NCBI GenBank assembly: GCA_018398575.1
Contig: JAGTXZ010000020.1
Span: 124,001-188,000 of the forward strand
Source: Ampelomyces quisqualis
Lineage: Eukaryota > Ascomycota > Dothideomycetes > Pleosporales > Phaeosphaeriaceae
Reading direction: 5' to 3'
DNA length: 64,000 bases
How positions within the stretch are numbered: the first letter of the stretch is position 1; each line of letters starts with the position of its first letter. The notes under the pieces were generated by a model. That model ran no database searches, had not been told where the DNA came from, and was given only the letters and a program-made list of their open reading frames with translations. The translations under genes were made by a program, and so were the position numbers. This document shows, piece by piece, positions 1 to 10,735 of the stretch.

Positions 1-400
1 TCTTGAGCGTGATTTCGGCAGGCAGCCGCCCTAACATGGGGCCAACTGGCCCCACCTACTATAACTTCGAAATTCCCGAACGTCTTTTGTCGGTGGCCTT
101 GAGCCCTATTGTTGCCCCAAAGGGACAAGTCGCTCCATAATCTTGAGCGTGATTTCGGCAGGCGGTCGCCCTAACATGGGGCCAACTGGCCCCACCTACT
201 ATAACTGCACATTCCCGAACGTCTTTTGTCGGTGGCCTTGGGCCCTATTGTCGCCCCACAGGGACGAGTCGCTCCGTGATCTTGAGCGTAATCGCGACAG
301 GCAGTCGCCCTAACATGGGGCCAACTGGCCCCACGTACTATGACTTCAACATTGCCCAACGGCTCTTGTCGGTGGCATTGGGCCCTATTGCCAAGGACAT
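1..400. repeat. About 140-bp tandem repeat, three copies
   Basis: Copies begin near 1, 141 and 280 with the shared start TCTTGAGCGT, and each runs through a CCCTAACATGGGG block to a GTCGGTGG...CCCTATTG block. The third copy diverges after about 400. Each copy contains GGGGCCAACTGGCCCC, a near-perfect inverted repeat able to form a hairpin with a 4-base loop. Copies differ mostly by scattered transitions. The array starts at the window edge, so it may have more copies upstream. I see no gene in it; short ORFs crossing it reflect the repeat. Confidence 0.85.
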
Positions 401-470
401 CTTGGCAAATTATACCATATGCCCTGGCAGCTGCCTATGCGTCGGGCAACGAGTGAATGCCAGCTGAGTA

Positions 471-2203
471 GACAGGTCGATCTCGGAGGTGAGGAGAGAG
501 TCGAGGGACTCCTTTGGGAGACCACTTTGCAGCAGGGTGTCTAGCAGATTGTTGAAGCTGCGGGTTCCCGCAGGGGCGATTGAATCTTCTTGGCGTAACT
601 GCGTTTTGTCAGTAATTTTTCACGTCAAGAGAGCGTCTCGTGCTCACTGCATGGTACCAGAAGGCTCGGCATAGAGCTTGCTTGCTGAGCTTGAGAAACA
701 AGCGCCGTGCAGTTCCTGACTGGGGCACTCCAAGACGTAGAAATAAGTGCTCAGCGCGTTTTACTTGCTAATGGAGGTGTTAGTTTCAATGCTTCTATGT
801 GTAGGAGCGTCACATATGAGCAATTACCTGCCAAAGACGAGAGGAGCGAGAAAAGTTGCCTGCCTCGCAAAAGGTTGCAGCCCTGAGGCCAGCAAGCCTG
901 CGAATCAGTCGCTTCCCGGCTCCGTGCTTGCGCAAAACAGTAGATGAAGCGATGCTCTTGACGAGGAGAAGTGCGATCATTGTTAGTGGAAGCAGAGGTG
1001 AGTGAGCAAGACATGGAGGAGAGAAGCCGACTGAAAAGTGTGTGGGCAGGTGAGTCAACAAAAACAACAAGCGATTTAGGCGAGGCAAGAGCTCGCTCGA
1101 AACTTCCATTCACGTCGGCACGGGGCCATTCTGACCAAGAAATCGCGTGCAGGGGTGCCACATCTGCGCTAGCGTGGCAGTGTGCAAAAAGGGAATCACA
1201 ACACTACAAGTTCACTTTAGATGGTGACTCGAACTCGGGCTTACAAAACCACAGTCTGAAAAGTATCAGTAGGGACAGCAGTTTCAGCAAAAAAAGAAGC
1301 AGTCGAAGCAGTCGAAGTAGTCGCAATGTCATGTCACGTCACTCATAGTTTTGAACGTACCTTTGTAAATCTTTCTCAGACAAGAACCACCTGAAAACCT
1401 TTTGACCAACTGGTCTGAATTGATAGGAGTAACAACAATTAGCCAAAATATATGGTACGATAGTCTGGCTTTTGTAGGCTAGTAAAAAGGTGAGGGATTG
1501 ATGCTTGAAGGTAGAGCAGGCAACGAGGCGTTATTCCTTCACTACGGAGTCCGAATTGTCAGGCAATTCGCTAGATCTATGTTTCAAAGTTAAGACACCT
1601 GTACCTCTTTTGCTCCAAGCTGGTACATATGCTGTAAGCATGATGTCCCTATGTTGTACCAACTCGACGATTCCATCTCACGAATCAAGAGGCACTCAGG
1701 GTACTTCACATCTGAAACAGGGGACTAAATTCTTCGTAACCCTCTGCTTCTTCGGCAACAGATGGTGGCTGCATCTCTTTCGACAATTGTAGACTCTGGA
1801 CTTGCCTACAGTTGTTCGCATGGCGTTAATTGAGAGGCTGCTGCCCTCTGCAGTCGCCGGATATTCATCCCTATAGCGAGCAAGTATAAGAACAACAGAC
1901 TTGCATGGAAGAGAGCTAGGCTGAGGCCGTGCTTGCACTAACACTATCTTTTTATCACACATTCAGTCGAAAGACTCTAAGCGACAGACATTGTTCAGTC
2001 ATTATTGAATAGTACTTATGGCAAGTACAACAAAGTGAGAAGAGAATGTGGCCCTCGAGCTCAGATGCTTCATTGGTTTTCTATTTCACATCCTAGCTAT
2101 CCGCAAGAGATTCTGGCACGATTCATAAGCTGCATTTTCCGTCCTGGGATCCAAAACCGTCTCTCAATGTCTGAATTATCCTTCTTATGCCCCCAGGCTT
2201 GTT
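471..2203. other. No supported gene
   Basis: Several overlapping ORFs of 60-136 codons occur on both strands (for example 751-1161 minus and 971-1348 plus), but none has a recognisable motif or convincing splice structure. A short AGCAGTCGA-type triplet-rich run lies near 1295-1325. I treat this as intergenic or decayed sequence. Confidence 0.5.
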
Positions 2204-2715
2204 TCATTGGTGCCTAAAGTGGCTCGCCGGTAGATTGAGTGTGTCCTCGCCGCGCTTCAACCACTCGAAAATCTCCCGGCTCAAGCCCGCCTCCTGCAGC
2301 TGACGATACATCTCGACGTTATTGCAAAGAGAATGGCGGGTATCGGAGCGGGTGCTCTCGAAGTTCTCTGGTCCCACGATGCCAACGGCCCAGATGATGG
2401 TGATGGTGACGGTCTGGCCGTCGTTACTGCGGAAGACAGCCGGAGGGTTCATCAGGCGGCCAACAATGGTGGCAGGTGTATCGTCGGGAGGGGGTATACC
2501 GCCACTAGGGCCAGGAGAGTAGAGGCCTGCGCGAGGAAGCCGAGGCTGATTGGCGGTTGAGGAGGGGTTGGCTTCGCCAGCAGACTGTGTGACAAGCATG
2601 TATTAGCAAATGGCATAAAAGCAGAGACCGCGCTTCATACCCTTGAGAAGCCGCTGTCTTCGTGCGTGGCCAAATTCCAGGCAGAGGTTTCGTTGTTAGG
2701 GATTTGATGTTGCAT
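2204..2715 (-). CDS. Hypothetical protein, two exons, 151 aa
   Basis: Exon 1 is 2715-2641 (25 codons, start MQHQIPNNETS) and exon 2 is 2584-2204. The 56-bp intron (2640-2585) has a GTATGA donor, a GCTAATA branch site and a CACACAG acceptor, and joins the exons in phase 0. Starting inside exon 2 would put the first residues in intron sequence, so the spliced start is preferred. The N-terminal half is rich in Pro, Gly and Ser (low complexity, probably disordered). The C-terminal half is compact, with a hydrophobic VTITIIWAVGIVG stretch and a helical EMYRQLQEAGLSREIFEWLK segment. No signal peptide or catalytic motif is visible and I do not recognise the family. Both flanks are empty. Confidence 0.6.
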
Positions 2716-3624
2716 TACGAGGGTAAGCCTCTTGACTTGGTGATCGAGGACGTGTAGAGATAGCAGCGGAACGAGGACTTTAAATAAGTTAAGGAAACAT
2801 TCAAAGAGTTACCGATAACTCTGATGCTGAAACGCACTGACTGTGGCCTGTTTCCTACTAGTCGCATAGAGCTAGAGCCGCAGGCGTACCCGAGATAAGC
2901 TTGAAATGAGAGTGAAAGACAGCATCTATAACGCGATGCCATTTTTACATCACTTTTCTCATCGGTTCGCACGTGCGTTGGCAGCGTTTGCGCATGACTG
3001 AGCACAGTTCCTTGCAATCCTCGATTTTAGATCACGAGTATAGTGAGGGACAATTGATTGTTACGATCAGCGGAGAAATTGATGCCGTACTACACTGAAC
3101 ATGAAAGGTACTTCGGGATCTCTTTCTATTTTGAGCTTCAAGAATCCGAGGCTAGGGGAGCTTGTCTGGAGCTCTGTCGCGCTCACCCTCTTTCCTTTCG
3201 CCTACTGGCCTACTCTCGCATGACATAATTTCTCTTCTTACCCTTCGCCTACATAAACAAGACCCCACCCCTGTAGCGCAGAGGAAATCATTACCTGAGG
3301 ACATTAACTTTCCAGCATTCAGCCAGTAGAGTTCTTAGCTTCCTTAGCCACTGATTTCTCGTGCTTCAGCCTGTTTCTGGGTCCAGCCCTTGTCCCTCTT
3401 TGACCTTCTCCGATAATTGATTCAACGATATTGAAAGATATGTAGCTATCAGAACATCAAATCCAATCAGTTTAAGATTCTTTTAAGTATCTTGCTTTGT
3501 GGTTCGTAACAATGCTGACATGTTAAAGCACATCTCAAAAGAGGACCCCGACCAGAAGCCTGCCTTATTATCGCCTCCTCTATTGCGGTTCCTCTAACTT
3601 ACGCATTCGGTCAAGATATTACTA
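2716..3624. other. No supported gene
   Basis: The first part is the presumed promoter and 5' region of the minus-strand gene ending at 2715. A pyrimidine-rich stretch lies at about 3170-3420. No ORF or RNA gene in it is convincing. Confidence 0.5.
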
Positions 3625-4464
3625 GTGAAGTGTTGGCACGATTTTTTACTGCTTAGAAAGATCGCGCTCACCTCCAAGCTAGCGTTATACTCGGGAGCAG
3701 CTCAAGGGCACAGTCTACAACGCCGACAAAGAGACCAGGGCAGCAATAAACCTGGCTTCTATCACGATCAAGATGGCGTAATACGTGAATACAAAGGCAG
3801 GACTAAAAGAGAATGCTGATTTGAGCAGGATCTTCCTGGGCACTGATCTTGAAGAATTCCCCGTGATCCCTCCTGGTACGTCCTCAACGTAGACTCAGTG
3901 GGAAGCAACATTTGGCTGTAGAAATTCCTATCAAGACCATAGCGAGACTGGCGACATGAAAGCTCAAAATCTCAAGTAGGCGTTGGCGGATTTTGCGCGG
4001 GAGCACAAACAAAATCCTCGCGCCGTCCACAAGTCTGCGCAGAAAGACTAGTCTGTCTTCGCCTTTAACGAAGAGGCTCTATCGTCCGCTGGCGATTTAA
4101 ATGTAGAGACATCGTCATTATTGAAGTCACCAAGAAGCCCCTAACACTCGGCGACCTCGCCGCGGAGGTCAAGCGCTTTTTGACCTCTCCGCTATACTAC
4201 ATAGAGTACCCGAGCTGGACGTACAAACTTGAATTTCAGAACGCTGTCGCAGCCTTTGGCGAGAAGTACCTCGTTAGAGAGCTGGGTCAGCCTCGAGCTG
4301 TGCTAGGTCTTGAGTCCGCTTTCTTCAGGCACGCACAGCAAGTATATTTGCCGCCTACTGTCTTCCGCTGGCTCGAAGGCATGCCTGACCTAAGCACCGA
4401 GTTTCGCTACTCAGCCATGCACATTGACGCCATAATCAAAAAGTTAAATAAGTTAGGTAAGTAG
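3625..4464 (+). pseudogene. Decayed coding remnant of unknown family
   Basis: Three stretches read like protein but in different frames and broken by stops: 3660-3890 (including FYHDQDGVIREYKGRTKR and then, after a frame change, IFLGTDLEEFPVIPPG), about 4100-4180 (TKKPLTLGDLAAEVKRF) and the open stretch 4180-4464, whose track start codon is not ATG. The last segment flows in frame from the second, which suggests one old gene. It is helical and rich in aromatic residues, with no motif I can name. Frameshifts and stops between the blocks argue for a pseudogene rather than introns, since no good splice sites link them. Function unknown. Confidence 0.4.
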
Positions 4465-5379
4465 CGGTTGAATTCATGACATCCAGGACTATACTAACCG
4501 ATCGTAGGTGTCTAGTTATGGAGCCGAGGCTTCTGTGACGGTTCTACTTGAATCATAAGACTAGGGCCGGAGTTTAGCAAAGGGTCTTCTTGAACTTTGT
4601 GCTGGTTTCTTCCGTTGAAGCCGTCACTTTAACTTCACACGTGGCGGAGTATTTTCTACGAGTAATACCTCTCGATCTCCCTGTCAGATTAACGGCGTTC
4701 TATGAGCACAAAAGATAAATTATTCGGCATAACAATCTTAGTACCGCCTCTATTCTGTGTCTGCTCCTTTGCTATTATAGTCGTTGGTATCGTTCCTTGC
4801 CAACAGTGTGACGACAGTTAAAGAACAGACCTAGTTAAAGCGTAAGCTTATTACAGTGTTAACACTTGCTCTATAATATCGCGACAATGCACGATACTAA
4901 CAAAACACATTTTCATCACCACGGCCTACAGAAATGCTGGCCTTGAGATGGTTTTCAAAATCTAAACGCAGCTAGCTCTCCTCGAGCTACCGGTAGGCGA
5001 AGCGATAAGATCCTTTACTTTCGATCCTCCGCCTTATTAACACGAGTACCTCTAGCAAACCTTGGAACATGCAAAAAGAACTGCACAGTTGCGTAAAAGA
5101 CGGTTATATTGCCTGGTGAAGGCCGTGTTCTCATATACCAACGAAGCGAAATTACGGCCGTTATCGAACCAGCAAGCATTTAACAAGAAAAAGAACGAAA
5201 ATTTTCACCCTGCCATTCCCCAGTATCCCTTCTGAAACAGCATTCTCGTAAACGCCCTGCAAAACTGTACTGGAATCATAAAAACCCGACCAAAACATCG
5301 ACAAGCATTTTCGAAATCATCAACACATGTGCTCTCGCCCTGCTTTTCTCGCTGCCCTTAACAATCGGCACCTCCCCTC
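4465..5379. other. No supported gene; moderately AT-rich
   Basis: No open frame or RNA gene is convincing. Base composition is a little richer in A and T than the neighbouring genes. The right end is downstream of the minus-strand secreted-protein gene. Confidence 0.5.
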
Positions 5380-6126
5380 TTACCACCCGGCAGGTGCACA
5401 CAAGAAAGGCTTCGCAATACACTGCGGCTTCATCTCCCTTTCCGGAGCCTTTTCCTCCTTCTCATGATGCGTATGATTACTCCAAGGCGCGATCGTAGGT
5501 TTCGCCTGCGCTTGGACAGTGCAAGGTGGGGTACTCAGTACACCTTTGTCGGTGCAGGTATTAAAGCATCTGTCACATCTCATCAGCCACATGTAAATTC
5601 AAAGCTTTTCGGAAAGGGAGAAGAGAGGGTGGAGGTAAGGGAAGAAAAGAAAATAATCGAGAGGGTGAAGCGTGAGGATGGAGATGGAGCAGGGATTACT
5701 CACGATCCATATCTCTTCCCCTCATCCCCACAACTCGCAATCGCATCGACACAGACCCACTGCGCGCGACACCCAGCTGTATCGTTGTTATCGAGCAGAT
5801 CCGGTGCGGGCGTGATGAGCGGGACATCTGTTTCCCAGACGGGTTCGGCGGGGGCGGTTTCTTCGGGGGTGAGGAAGCACGAGGGCATGGTGAAGGTGGG
5901 GATGTCGAGAACGCCGGCGGCGCATTCAATGTAGGTGCTATTGTGGCGTTAGTGAGAGGTGCAGAGCGGAGGGGAGGATAGAGGAAGAGGACACGGACCC
6001 GCCGTAGGAGTCGCCACAGAGATTGGATGCTTCGAAAGTCTTGGTGACACCGCAGTCTCGTCGAGCGGGACCGGCGTGCGCAATGGCGCTGAGTGTCGAC
6101 CAAAGAAGATAATGCTGGGGCTTCAT
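5380..6126 (-). CDS. Small secreted cysteine-rich protein, three exons, 183 aa (effector candidate)
   Basis: Exons are 6126-5999, 5937-5704 and 5569-5380. Intron 1 (61 bp) has donor GTCCGT, a CTCACTAAC branch site and acceptor AATAG. Intron 2 (134 bp) has a consensus GTGAGT donor, a GCTGATG branch site and acceptor GACAG. Both joins keep the frame and the total is 552 nt. The start MKPQHYLLWSTLSAIAHAG is a plausible signal peptide; an ATG 13 codons upstream would bury it. The chain has 12 cysteines, an even number, spread over all three exons, with an acidic/proline-rich middle and a charged His/Glu/Lys stretch near the C-terminus. Secretion and disulfide bonding are inferred. No known domain is recognised, so it could be an effector or another extracellular protein. 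Stopping at the TGA inside the intron 2 donor would give a 121-aa version with 7 cysteines. Confidence 0.7.
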
Positions 6127-7225
6127 GCTGGAGCTGTCCTGTGTGGAGGCAGGACTGAGCGGCACAGACAGCTTGGCTGGTCTTATTTCAGAGTTAAAGG
6201 GATTGGAGATCTGATGGATCGCCGATGGAAGATATGATGCTGAAAGGGATGAGTGCTGACTTTTATGTTCGGGTGGCGTGCGATTGTGGCTGCTTGGTGG
6301 TTTTGAGCTGGGTGTATAGATGAGGATTAAATAGGCTTCATGGGCGCTGACTGCTGAGAGAACAGAGTTAGTTCCACCTCGTATTGTTATGTTGAGATCG
6401 AAGATCTACAGTACTACTGGTAATTGCTACGAAGGATACTTCTTGCCACTTGAAACCCTGCTTGAACCAGGTGCGTGCGGCCAAACGATACGCGGTGAGC
6501 CGCAGTCTATTGTGCCCCTTGTTTAGTAAACGCTGAAGATGTGAGCCGACCTTGAATGATCGGTGACAGTACTCTCTTGTATGTTACGTCAGGTAGTATT
6601 GTTGCACTGTACGTCCTGTGTCACGGATGGATTTCGATAAGCTGAACGGTTGGCTTCCCTGAGAAGGAGAGATGAGGTGTTTCTGATGAGGCCATATGAT
6701 AAGGCAGGTTTCGTTCAATGGTTTGTTGGCATTCCCGAATATCTAATCCTGCAAAGTGACAGAAAATATTATCACTTACAGGACATTCCACAGTGAGACA
6801 GTCAACAGCACATCGCCTCGACCCATGGCACCTACTTTTGAGCCAGTGATGGGTCTGGATCAGGTCGAATGCTACGTTCCATGAGACATGCAGTGTCGAG
6901 GATCTATCTGGGCTTGAAGATGGTAGGTCTCCCCAAATCGACGCGACACGATGGACAGATAGCAACGACGACAGAGTCCTCCAAAAATCATCACTGGGAA
7001 CTGTACGAATATCACGAAGGTAAAAGTATTGCTAGTAATTAGAATTCTGTGATTTTTGCTATCGAGTTCCAATAAGTCTGGCCGCAGATGGCGGTTGTGC
7101 GGTTAAGTTGCTTCGCATCAATGCAAGACATGTATGACAAGAAGTCAGCTGTGGTAATCCAGTTGTGCTGAGACCGAAAACTGCGCCCTGGCCTGCTCGA
7201 TGGCCTTACTACCTTGCTTCCTTGC
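6127..7225. other. Promoter side of the secreted-protein gene; no supported gene
   Basis: Minus-strand ORFs at 6621-6965 and 6872-7072 overlap in different frames, have no motif and lack clear splice sites. The left part is the presumed upstream region of the gene starting at 6126, and the right part is downstream of the monooxygenase gene. Confidence 0.45.
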
Positions 7226-9509
7226 TTACTCTTCCCCGCGCTGGTCGGGATCAGGCCTCACATAGGTGCTCTGGTGACTATAGTCCTTCTTCGGTCCCTT
7301 GACCTGGTACGTGATGCCGAACGTCTTCAACGCTGATCCGTCAAACTTGAACTCGCAAGAGTTTCGGTACACATCTGGGACGCACCAGTGAAAACCTTTT
7401 GCCAGCCATCCGCTGTGAGATGATAGAGGCGCTTCGAAGGTCCACGTATTGAAAAGCGCTCCGGTATTTGCTCCGTCCTTGTGTGTGAACCACGCGGTAA
7501 TCACATCAGCTGCTTCGTTGTAGCGATAGACATAGCGACGGGTCACAGGGGCCGACACGCCACTGTCTATGGTGAAAGTTCCCTGTTCGATGTAAAGGTA
7601 TTCGCCATCGTACTGAGGAGCGGTGGGTACACGTGCGTGGAAGTGTGCGGTGCCAAGAAAAGTGCCGCTCGGTGACGCGAGTGTGTGCACCTTGATCTTG
7701 CGATGGATTGACCAGACGCCTTGTAATCCGCGGAAAACCGCGGCCGCAACGAATCTAGCTTTCGATAAAGATGCTTGGATGATGTCAGCAACCTCGTCGA
7801 TGACGCTCAAGCTGTCGCCACTGCCAGTCTGGCCATTGGCATAGCGCGAGGGAAAAGCAGGACCCTTTTGGTACCCGAGCCTCAAGTCGTTGCGTTCAGT
7901 ATGGGTATGTCCAGCGAGTTCTTCCACCAAGCCAACATAGTCACCCATCCAAAATTGTGGTACCTGAAGCGGATCTGTCTTGAGGGCACGACGCATCTCT
8001 TCTGCATCTTCAGATCTAAAGATCTTCGCATGCAGATCCCGAGAAGTGTGCTCCTCCTGGGTCCATGTCTCCGCGATGAGACGGGCTTGCATTTCCATGA
8101 CGTTCCAGTATGGACCTTCGTAGAACCCAACAAAGCCAAGATTGGAAATATTTGGTGCGAGTATCGAGCCACGTGTGAGCAATAGAGGAATCCGGGGGCA
8201 TGAGCTATCGTAACCAAGGAGCTGCTTCACTTCATGGTTGAAGAATCGAAGATTGGTCCTGTAACCCGTGGCCTCAATGATACCAGTGACACCAGCAACC
8301 ACGTTCAACTAGTTCTTGTTAGTGCAATCTTGATTGTTTGAACGTTGGACGTACCTGTCCGCCACACACCGCTCCAGAAGCCCTATGGGCCCGAGCTGTG
8401 ACGACGAAGCCACCGTCCTCAGCAGGCTCCACGGCTTCAACCCAGCCATGGACCGGCACGATCAGACCGCTTCTCACAAACTCCGCATATGTATCTGTGA
8501 TACTGGTGTATGCAGGAAGTGTTAGGTGCGCCTTATCATCAGACAGTTTTGGTAGTCCGTTAAGGTCATGCGGGCCGCCTGTCAACAATCGCATGAAGTC
8601 ATGGCCCTTGCTTGCCTTTCCAGGCGGCACTGTGGTTATTGAAGCCGAGATCACGTCTTCGGCGCGCCGTGATAGATTGTAAAGGACGAGATCGAGTGGA
8701 AGAAAAGTGGGCGCGGGGCTTGTTGCTGCCCCGGGTACGGCCGAGACCTGGGGTATGTATCGCGGAAGGCAGTAGAAGGAGCGGTTGACGACATGGTAAA
8801 CGGTGCTCTCAGAATGAATAGTCTTAGCTGCGCTTGGGGAGTGCCTCGCGCTAGAGATCTGGAAGGCAGCCTGCGCTGCGGCCTCTGCTCCACTGATGCC
8901 ACCCCCAATGACAACAATCTTTCCAGCTTTGTGGGTGAGATTTGTGAGAGTGCGAAAATTGGAAGAATGCTGATACTTTTCTGAATTCCCAGGTGGGTAG
9001 GGGTCGAATAAGCCCATAGGACAGTCAAAGAAACCACTTGCAACAACCAAGTGGTCGTATGCACGAGTGTACTCGTTGTTCGTGACGCTGTCGGTGACGC
9101 TTATTGCCCAGCCCGCAGAAGTTTCTAGGCGTTCTGCTTGTGTCACATTCTTGTTGAACTCGATTTTGGAGATGATGTTGAACTTGTAGGCATACGCGCT
9201 GAGGTAGCGGCCGACCTGCCAGGCTGTGGGAAACATCGGAGGGGCCTGCGAAGATAGCGCCTCGGTCGCGGGGTCTGTAAGATCAACAGAATACCAAGAG
9301 AGATCTGAGAATGCCACGGTGAACCGGCTCAAGTTTGTGCGCATTGCTGGACTGCACTTGTCGCCCTCCTCTCCAGGCTGTGCTCTCCACATGCCACCAA
9401 CACGGTCAGCGGCCTCGTACACGGTAACCACAAAGCCTCCCTTCTCGACGAGCGTTTTGGCCGCAACCAATCCGGCTGGACCGGCTCCAATGATGCACAC
9501 AGATTTCAT
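7226..9509 (-). CDS. FAD-dependent monooxygenase with C-terminal DUF6314-like domain, 745 aa
   Basis: Exons are 9509-8355 and 8308-7226, joined in phase 0 across a 46-bp intron (donor GTACGT, acceptor ACTAG). The N-terminus begins MKSVCIIGAGPAGL, the Rossmann GxGxxG motif for FAD. A second dinucleotide-binding motif, VVIGGGISGAEAAAQAA, lies near residue 200 and would bind NAD(P)H. This arrangement is that of flavin-containing/Baeyer-Villiger-type monooxygenases, which insert oxygen from O2 using NADPH. The last 150 or so residues look like DUF6314: a GVWSIHRKI start, a YLYIEQGTF strand, and FHWCVPDVY followed by a VKGPKKDY motif. That part of the call rests on family memory, not a search. The fused C-terminal domain resembles small lipocalin-like barrels and may bind the substrate. 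No signal peptide is seen. The LYRM2-like gene lies upstream in the same orientation. Confidence 0.85.
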
Positions 9510-9736
9510 AGTGAGAGGTGCAACCGCGGCAAAGTTGCTGTGCTTGAAGTGTCAGTCAGTCTGCTGCTGGCAGATAGATTGAAAGGGGGAGAAGACAGAG
9601 AGGGAGGCTTAGTACGTACGATACAACAATCGATAGATACAAGTACTCGAGTGCTTTTCAAGCGCAATCAGATGTGACTATTCCTTGTCCATGAAGATGC
9701 TCGTCATGCTATGGATGGTGGGGAGGGCGAGCGGCA

Positions 9737-10314
9737 CTAGTCGAGGATGTCGGAGGAGGGGCCAATTAGATGCTGCAGCCGCTAAATCATGTGAAAACGA
9801 ACGAGTGAGAAGAGAATGAGAAGAACTTCACGAGTTAATATTCATTCAATATACCAGAATTGATCAAAGTAACTTTCATGGTTTGGAACTGCGTTTTGCC
9901 GTACTTTGAGCTGTATGTCAGTGCTGTGATGGAATGTAGGGTAACCGATCAACCTACCGAAATGAGATAGCGAATGTGCCCCTGACCATGTGTGAGCAGC
10001 CTTCCTGAGCAAAATCAACGCACGCCACTTACGAGGTCATAGACGTTGCGATGCTGTTCGAATTCCGCTCTAGCGAATTGCCGCATGTCATTTCGTGCCC
10101 CTTCTTCCGGTATGTTCGCGGTGCTGCGGACAATATCTCTCCAGAGAGCCAACGCACGCTGTCGCTGTATGAACTGTGGCACAGTGAGCACACATAAGCC
10201 CCTGAGGTATTGTGACAGAGAGAGGCGTACATGATCAAGTCCAACCGGGCTCTTGCCTCGTGCTCGCAGCCGAGAGAGAGGCTTCGATGCTACTGTGGCA
10301 TATCGGCGCAGCAT
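9737..10314 (-). CDS. LYR-motif mitochondrial protein, LYRM2-like, 107 aa, five exons
   Basis: Exons are 10314-10231, 10173-10033, 9981-9958, 9903-9874 and 9781-9737. Introns are 57, 51, 54 and 92 bp. The first is a multiple of three without stops, so it can be mistaken for coding sequence. The second has a GTAAGT donor. The product has an arginine-rich, acid-free N-terminus fitting a mitochondrial presequence, then FIQRQRALALWRDIVR, the LYR-type helix, then a RQFARAEFEQHRN helix and a GHIRYLISYGKTQFQTMK segment characteristic of LYRM2. LYRM proteins bind acyl-ACP and act in mitochondrial complex or Fe-S assembly; LYRM2 is linked to complex I. The last exon is least certain, since its donor GTTACT is weak. 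Without splicing, the protein would end 10 residues after the TMK. The gene is divergent from the NatD gene. Confidence 0.75.
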
Positions 10315-10735
10315 TCCTGTACGATCTTCTGTAGCAGGACCCAAGTGAACGAAGCAGGATGGACACAAAGAGAGACAGTGACTGGATCAGATACCGCAAG
10401 AGTCTTGGGTGCTGGGGCTGATAAACTGACGTAAACAATCAATGATGGGGACCGAACCAAACTAGGCCGTGAACGCACTAGACGAGACCGCCTCGCCGCC
10501 GGCCTTCGATGCCCCGCGACGCGTCCCCCCACCACATAACTTTCCTCGTCGTGACGCGCCTTCTTCAGCGCAACAACGTCGCGCTACATCCACAAACATC
10601 ACACTTACATCTACTTGTCACGCTTTGTTTGCTGTAACATTGACGCACAGACACGCACATTACTCCAACCCCTCACACCAACCGCATTGCCCACCCACGC
10701 CTCTCTCACCGACTCCTCTCACGAAACACTCCATC
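10315..10735. promoter_or_regulatory. Shared upstream region of divergent LYRM2-like and NatD-like genes
   Basis: This 421-bp interval separates two outward-facing start codons. The right half is rich in C and T (about 10560-10730), as is common in fungal 5' regions. I see no clear TATA box. A longer reading frame extends the NatD ORF upstream to 10469, but it runs through this low-complexity stretch and is not preferred. Confidence 0.5.

Noticed and set aside
751..1348. Overlapping 99-136 codon ORFs on both strands
   Set aside because: Different frames conflict, no motifs, no splice sites, and composition is not coding-like.
5464..5934. 156-codon plus-strand ORF
   Set aside because: Starts antisense in exon 3 of the secreted-protein gene and runs across its intron 2 and exon 2; no motif.
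6621..7072. Minus-strand ORFs of 114 and 66 codons
   Set aside because: Overlap in different frames with no domain; could not be joined by a credible intron.
10469..10735. Upstream extension of the NatD-like frame by 89 residues
   Set aside because: Pro/Thr/His-rich text from a C/T-rich promoter-like stretch; Met at 10736 gives the expected N-terminus.
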